This document shows positions 60,154-64,000 of a stretch of 64,000 bases of DNA, in pieces; the first letter of the stretch is position 1, and every line of letters begins with the position of its first letter. The notes beneath the pieces were generated by a model. The model had not been told where the DNA came from. It saw only the letters and a program-made list of their open reading frames with translations, and searched no databases. The stretch is from Uloborus plumipes. Its lineage: Eukaryota > Arthropoda > Arachnida > Araneae > Uloboridae. Where the stretch lies: the NCBI GenBank assembly GCA_038373865.1, contig JAXGGA010002340.1:1-64000 (forward strand), given 5' to 3'. Made by a program: the position numbers and the translations under genes.

Positions 60154-60326
60154 CAGGCCCGTCACTAAGAAAGGGCCCGAAAGGGCCCCCCCCCCTCCCC
60201 CCACTAGCTTTGAAAATTAAATGTAAGTGGGCGTGGTTTTTGTTGCTTTCCGATAACATTGGGTTTGAGTAGTTATCTTTTGCTCACCCCCCCCCCACCC
60301 ACGAAAATCTTCGGAATGACAGACCT
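60154..60326. mobile_element. Probable hAT-type MITE, 173 bp
   Basis: Left CAGGCCCGTCACTAAG; the complement of the right end is TAGGTCTGTCATTCCG, and the first dozen bases differ only by transitions. The flanks CAATAATG (60146-60153) and CAATTAGG (60327-60334) agree at six of eight bases. Contains C-runs and GGGCCCGAAAGGGCCC. Confidence 0.55.
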
Positions 60327-60334
60327 ACAATTAG

Positions 60335-60997
60335 GCAAAACACCAAGCTTTCCAGGGGTTTGAGACCCGATGCACCCTCATCATAAATGATATGCAAAGC
60401 TAGACAGCATGTGAGTAAATATAATTTGTTCATGTGATATATATTTTTTAATTTTCATATTATTTAGATTTGTATTTTTGTATTATTTAATATAAAGCAT
60501 TTAACTACAAAGGAAATCTAACAGATCGAGCATAAAAAATATCAAATTATAGGACATTCCATTTGGCTGTTCACAATGACATTCAAGAAAACTTATTTTT
60601 ATTCGTGACAATTTGAGATAATTTTTAACCACTTCACTGTTTCGAGAAAAAAATCGATTTTACTGCTAAAATGTATCTGCAATATTTGGACAGGATAATT
60701 ATAACACAAAACGCCCACGTCAATCGACACATTTCAGCAGATCGACACAAATTTTCAACTCTACATTTCTTTATTTTTTCCGGAAACAGAGTTTGTGCAT
60801 AAAAAAGGAGGCGAAATTATAACTCAGGATGCTGTATTATCGCATCCAGTTAGCGCGAACGAGAATGCTGCAGTAGTGACAAAAAAAGAAAAAGAAAACA
60901 AGGCAAAAGCACCACCGAGATTTCCTGCACTTGTAGTTATAACCAACCAACACACACAACAAACATGCAGATATCGCGGCATTTGGGAAATTCCAAA
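60335..60997 (-). other. Beginning of PKC intron 1
   Basis: This is sequence downstream of the GTGAGT donor on the minus strand. The first ~170 bases are mixed in composition; further on it becomes AT-rich. No second PKC exon is recognisable here. An open frame on the opposite strand (about 60795-61010) overlaps the exon edge and looks like chance. Confidence 0.5.
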
Positions 60998-61003
60998 ACT
61001 CAC
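60998..61003 (-). other. Splice donor of PKC coding exon 1
   Basis: On the minus strand the exon reads ATC TG and is followed at once by GTGAGT, a near-consensus 5' splice site. Using it gives a phase-2 intron and splits the Trp codon conserved after DFI. Without splicing the frame would stop at the TGA in GGTGAGT, which supports real use of the donor. Confidence 0.9.
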
Positions 61004-61173
61004 CAGATGAAATCTTTGCAGTGGGAGCAGAAGGTCGGCTGCTTGAAAAACCTGGGGATGAACTTGTGGTTCTTGATCACTGACACATTCTTCTTTTTGA
61101 GCGCCCCTTTTCGAACGCGGCCCAGTTGAAAGTAGCCAAGAGGAGCCTGCACTTCGCTCGCATCGTCTGCCAT
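61004..61173 (-). CDS. PKC: Conventional protein kinase C, first coding exon (partial gene)
   Basis: This exon encodes the N-terminal 56 residues plus two bases of the next codon of a calcium/diacylglycerol-dependent serine/threonine kinase. It starts at an ATG in good context (AAG-ATG-G) with N-terminus MADDASE. Residues about 19-32 contain the pseudosubstrate core [10 protein letters not shown], where alanine replaces the phosphorylatable serine and keeps the kinase autoinhibited. Then comes the start of the C1A zinc finger: His at HKF, twelve residues, then C-x2-C in [10 protein letters not shown], ending KDFI. That H-x12-C-x2-C spacing and the wording are those of the conventional PKC family (vertebrate alpha/beta/gamma, fly Pkc53E/inaC). 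The exon ends in TG followed by GTGAGT, so the next codon is a split Trp, as expected for the family's ...DFIWG. The remaining C1A, C1B, C2 and kinase exons would lie at lower coordinates; I see none down to position 1, so intron 1 is very long or leaves the window. Upstream in-frame codons lack an ATG (a TTG occurs at 61258-61260). Confidence 0.93.
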
Positions 61174-61376
61174 CTTGCTCGGCCGACGATAATCGCCTTC
61201 TGACTTCGTTTTGCTGCGGCAGAGGCGCTCGTCTCTCGTTTTCCCGATCTCCGTCGCCAACGCGTCTCGCCGCCGTCGCCAAATCGGAAGGGTTGGCCGG
61301 CTGCGCTTCGGACTGCCACTTGTCGCGAACCTCGCTCTCTGTAAGCCAGAGGATTCTCTTCCTTTTCCGCTTTCAA
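61174..61376 (-). promoter_or_regulatory. GC-rich leader / proximal promoter region of the PKC gene
   Basis: The ~200 bases upstream of the PKC start codon are clearly richer in G, C and CpG than the surrounding AT-rich DNA, as expected for a 5' untranslated region or proximal promoter. No ATG in frame precedes the chosen start. Neither a TATA box nor an initiator could be assigned with confidence. The GC-rich block ends near 61376, just before a SINE that begins about 61405, so any transcription start is probably between these points. The boundaries are inferred from composition only. Confidence 0.5.
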
Positions 61377-61404
61377 CTTAAATTTTTGGGAAAGGGTAAT
61401 TTTT

Positions 61405-61590
61405 AGGGGGCCTAGAGGTAGGATACTCTCCTTGTAAGCAAGTGGTCGCGGGTTCGAATCCCGCCTTGCCCATGGATGTTATTTCATACTCTCTGTGCCG
61501 TAAAAATGTCCTGTGTTTATCAGGATGCAAAGCGCATAGTACGCAGTCCTCATGTATGTTGATTGTTGAAGCTGATGGCTCCTGAAAAAA
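61405..61590 (+). mobile_element. tRNA-derived SINE, family A, copy 1
   Basis: The head resembles a tRNA: an A-box-like CCTAGAGGTAGGATA and a perfect B box GGTTCGAATCC (about 61452), which together make an internal RNA polymerase III promoter. The acceptor and anticodon stems do not pair properly, so it is not a working tRNA. A non-tRNA body follows (CTCTGTGCCGTAAAAATGTC ... AGTACGCAGTCCTCATG) and then an A-rich tail near 61583. The same body and tail occur on the minus strand at 62162-62664. It lies directly upstream of the PKC leader, where it could affect promoter activity. A short AATTTT match on either side may be a target duplication but is weak. Confidence 0.82.
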
Positions 61591-61802
61591 AAAAGCGAAA
61601 TTTTCAAGTAGCAGAATAAAATTTCGAATTTTACCACATGAGAAAAAATTGAACTTCCCATCAAAATGCATAACTGTATCCCAATTTGCAGTAGTTAGTT
61701 TCACCGGCTTGGGGGGGGGGGGGGACAATGCCTTGGGGGCCCTTTATTTATCACAGAATTATACGGAACATTTAATATGTGCTGTTTTGAATTCCCAACG
61801 AC

Positions 61803-61829
61803 CCTCCACGACCATCAGGTCGTGGGAGG
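61803..61829. repeat. GC-rich hairpin
   Basis: CCTCCACGACC, loop ATCA, GGTCGTGGGAGG: an 11-bp stem with one bulged G. It lies between the two SINE A copies; role unknown. Confidence 0.8.
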
Positions 61830-62161
61830 TTCCCTTACAATTGCGACAGTTACGGCACGGTAAATCCGTCACTGACCCCTTTCGTGGCACCCCTGTCCAC
61901 GTACACGTTTTGTGTATCATTAACCAGAGGCGACGGCAGAAAAACTTTTTGGCGTGGGAAAAAGCTAAATTTGGGGGAGGAGGGGCGGATGAGAACAGAT
62001 TTCGCCTTTAAGTCCGAAGGAAACAATTCACTGGAAATATAGCCCAAAATCATCTTTGAGAAGAAATAAAGTGAAAGAGGGTTGAGAAGAATTTAGTATT
62101 TCTGCTCCAAGTAAATCACACACCCCTTGGATACGCTCCCACCATTATCGCTAACAAAATC

Positions 62162-62664
62162 TTTTTTCTTTTCAGAAGCCATCAACTTCAACATACATGA
62201 GGACTTCACTTCACACTCTCCAGGGTCCCCCGTACCTACCACAGCTTCGTGGTTTAACCGGGATAGGGCCCTGAAGAGCGCTCTGTTCTTAATTTTGAAC
62301 CAGAACCTAGGGTCGAGCAAACCCTAGGGCCCAGCACCCCCAGAGGTATCGTTTCACTTGGAGGACTTTGTGACCACGACATTTTTAACGCCTCCCAGCC
62401 ACCATTAATCAAGGCGGTGGATCTTTGATCGGCTGGGTTTCGAACCCGGGTCCCTCCGGACACGAGTCCGATGCCTTACCGATCGGGCCACCACGGCCCA
62501 CTCATACATGAGGACTGCGTACTATGCGCTTTGCCTCCTGACAAACACAGGACAGATTTACGGCACAGAGAGGATGGAATAACATCCATGGGCAAGGCGG
62601 GACTCGAACCCGCGACCACTTGCTTACGAGTAGAATACTCTACCTCTAAGCCTACGTGGACCCT
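62162..62664 (-). mobile_element. tRNA-derived SINE, family A, copy 2 (interrupted)
   Basis: Read on the minus strand it has the same order as copy 1: tRNA-like head with B box GGTTCGAGTCC, body with CTGTGCCGTAAA and GCGCATAGTACGCAGTCC, then a tail GATGGCTTCTGAAAAG with an A-rich end. It is flanked by an 8-bp direct repeat ACAAAATC (62154-62161 and 62665-62672), a good target-site duplication. The body is split by a second SINE at 62206-62502, and the uninterrupted copy at 61405-61590 shows the original junction. Confidence 0.88.
62206..62502 (-). mobile_element. tRNA-derived SINE, family B, copy inserted into SINE A
   Basis: On the minus strand the head has an A box TGGCCCGATCGG and a B box GGTTCGAAACC. 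The body includes AACCGGGATAGGGCCC (reading on the plus strand) and ends near CTCCAGGGTCCCCCG. It is bounded by a perfect 14-bp duplication CATACATGAGGACT (62192-62205 and 62503-62516). This proves retroposition into the tail-proximal part of SINE A. A related copy is at 168-450, about 70-75% alike by eye. Confidence 0.9.
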
Positions 62665-62672
62665 ACAAAATC

Positions 62673-62999
62673 ATTTGAGTTTATTAAATGTGTATTAGTT
62701 AAGTTTTAACTGCTAAAAATAAAATTGCATGTAGGCAGAAATATTTTTAACGCCTCAACAAGCGTACTTTTCTCATTGAAAGTCGGAAACATACCTCAAA
62801 AATTTAATCAGGAGTATTTTTACGCTTTTTATTTCATTTTTTTTTTTTTTTTTTAATTTTAAGCATCATCATGGGAAATGGAAAAATGCAGCGGGGAAGT
62901 TTCCCAATTTCTCGAAAATACTTTTTTCTGAAAGAGCATGACCGAAAACATCGGGTGAATTTCTTTTTTTTCTTTATTTTGACTCATTTTTTTCCTCTA
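62673..62999. other. No recognisable feature
   Basis: AT-rich with a T-run near 62840. Confidence 0.55.
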
Positions 63000-63255
63000 A
63001 AAAAATCTTAAAAGGAGATCAGTCGCTAGTCCATTTTCGCGGCTGACGTCACAAGTAGATAAAATGCTCCAAGCAAGGCCACTATCACTGATCTCTGCCA
63101 CTATATGGACGAACCGGTCTTTTGGATCGGATTTTTCATTGTTGCGGAGCTGGGGTTAGCGGAGATCTAAAGTGGGTGATGCGTCGGCCAGGGTTTACGC
63201 TAAAGTTTCTTCATTTGTGACGTCATACGAGATCTCGCTTTGCTGTAGCAATCGG
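63000..63255. promoter_or_regulatory. Inverted TGACGTCACAA motifs upstream of PKC (possible MITE or enhancer)
   Basis: GCTGACGTCACAAG (63042) and, in inverse orientation, CTTGTGACGTCA-type GTGACGTCATAC (63217) flank ~165 bp of balanced-composition sequence. TGACGTCA is the consensus cAMP-response element. The outer sequences (GTCGCTAGTCC and complement ATTGCTACAGC) are loosely inverted, so a small DNA transposon is an alternative. It lies about 1.9 kb upstream of the PKC start. Confidence 0.35.
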
Positions 63256-64000
63256 ACATTTAAGAAAAATGTTCAAAAATAGACTGTAGAGAAAATGAAA
63301 ATATTTCCTGACCGCGTGTTTTTTTATCATTATTATTATTATTTGCTTATTCTATCTGTATCAGTGACTAAAAGTAGTACTTTTAACTGAAGGAAACACC
63401 CTCATTGGAGTATTAATTGGAGCATTGTAAATATTCAATTTGAGTGTTTTTTTCATCCGGATTGTCAATGATTCTAAATGTTGAAAGTCGGAGTACACAA
63501 CTTTTCCATCCTACCATCTCCTATTTCATACTTAGAAAGTTAGTGTTTTTTTTTCCTTCTTTCTTTTTCCTTTTAATTTATAATAATTATTATTATTTTA
63601 ATACATATAATTAATCGTTCTCATGGTCTTCGCTGTTTTCGTATACTTCACTAGTTCAAAATTAATTTCACTCTTCCAAAAAATGTCAAAGGGTATTTTT
63701 AGATTCTGGAAAAAAAACTCACTTTACATCTGATATTTGGTCTTCTATGTATTTCAAAATGAATGATTGTGTTTTTATCTTGTATAGATTCGATTCAGAA
63801 ACTACCAGTTTGACTTTGGTGAAAATTTCAGTTTATTTTTAATGGGCCTGGTCAATAGGACCAGGACTTGCACTGGCCATGTTTAGAGACCAGCTCAAAA
63901 AGAGAATCTGACTGATTTTTTTTTTTTTTTAATGTGTCAGTTTTTTATGAATAATGTCCACCTAAATTCCCTTTTATATGCGAAAAAATCATTGCGGATT
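63256..64000. other. No recognisable feature
   Basis: AT-rich DNA upstream of PKC. A small CTGGTC-AATAG-GACCAG hairpin is at 63847-63864. Confidence 0.5.

Noticed and set aside
61077..61376. Long upstream frames as an N-terminal extension of PKC
   Set aside because: They rely on TTG starts or another frame; the first in-frame ATG is at 61171-61173, where family similarity also begins.
61440..61480. Functional tRNA gene (B box GGTTCGAATCC, Thr-like anticodon loop)
   Set aside because: Acceptor and anticodon stems do not pair, and the same sequence continues into a shared SINE body and A-rich tail.

Overview
The window looks like intergenic and intronic DNA of a large, AT-rich, repeat-laden metazoan genome. 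The only coding sequence I can name is the first coding exon of a conventional protein kinase C gene (minus strand, 61004-61173). It has the pseudosubstrate, the start of the C1A zinc finger and a GT splice donor. The intron signal, tRNA-derived SINEs, Helitrons, hAT, TA-flanked, piggyBac-like and PIF/Harbinger-like elements all say eukaryote. The closeness of the exon to arthropod and vertebrate PKC, together with the repeat families, suggests an arthropod. My impression is an arachnid, perhaps a spider, but that is inference from family resemblance. No rRNA, functional tRNA, CRISPR array or bacterial-type operon is visible.

Layout. 1-4.9 kb: a tRNA-derived SINE, a ~1.9 kb HINE/DINE-1-like element with ~145-bp tandem repeats, and a piggyBac-type MITE. 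6.3-9.6 kb: a 3.3 kb TA-flanked TIR element carrying other repeats. 10-20.5 kb: hAT MITE, two inverted MITE copies, a canonical short Helitron, foldback elements and a TA-flanked Tigger-like element. 21.3-26.2 kb: two more copies of the HINE-like element, a possible cis-regulatory patch and a 373-bp tandem duplication that includes part of a hAT MITE. 27-39.5 kb: scattered MITEs, a 721-bp hAT element with perfect target duplication, an unassigned coding-like exon (35.3-35.5 kb), SINEs and a Helitron end.

40.5-47.3 kb is the most striking part, a set of nested mobile elements. An outer element with ~22-bp TIRs holds a Helitron start and three Helitron 3' ends. Between those ends lies a 3.6 kb near-perfect palindrome. 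The palindrome is three TAA-flanked PIF/Harbinger-like units: 1783 bp, a 64-bp unit that is almost only two TIRs, and an inverted 1772-bp copy.

47-60 kb is mostly low-complexity AT-rich sequence with two further hAT elements, one of them with a perfect 8-bp duplication. 61-64 kb carries the PKC 5' end. A SINE lies just upstream of its GC-rich leader, followed by a SINE inserted inside another SINE, both with target duplications, and an inverted pair of TGACGTCA motifs about 2 kb upstream.

Apart from the PKC exon there is no gene system working together here; the biology of the window is layered transposon insertion around one 5' gene end. All alignments were made by eye, so element edges are good to a few bases where target duplications are given and only approximate elsewhere.
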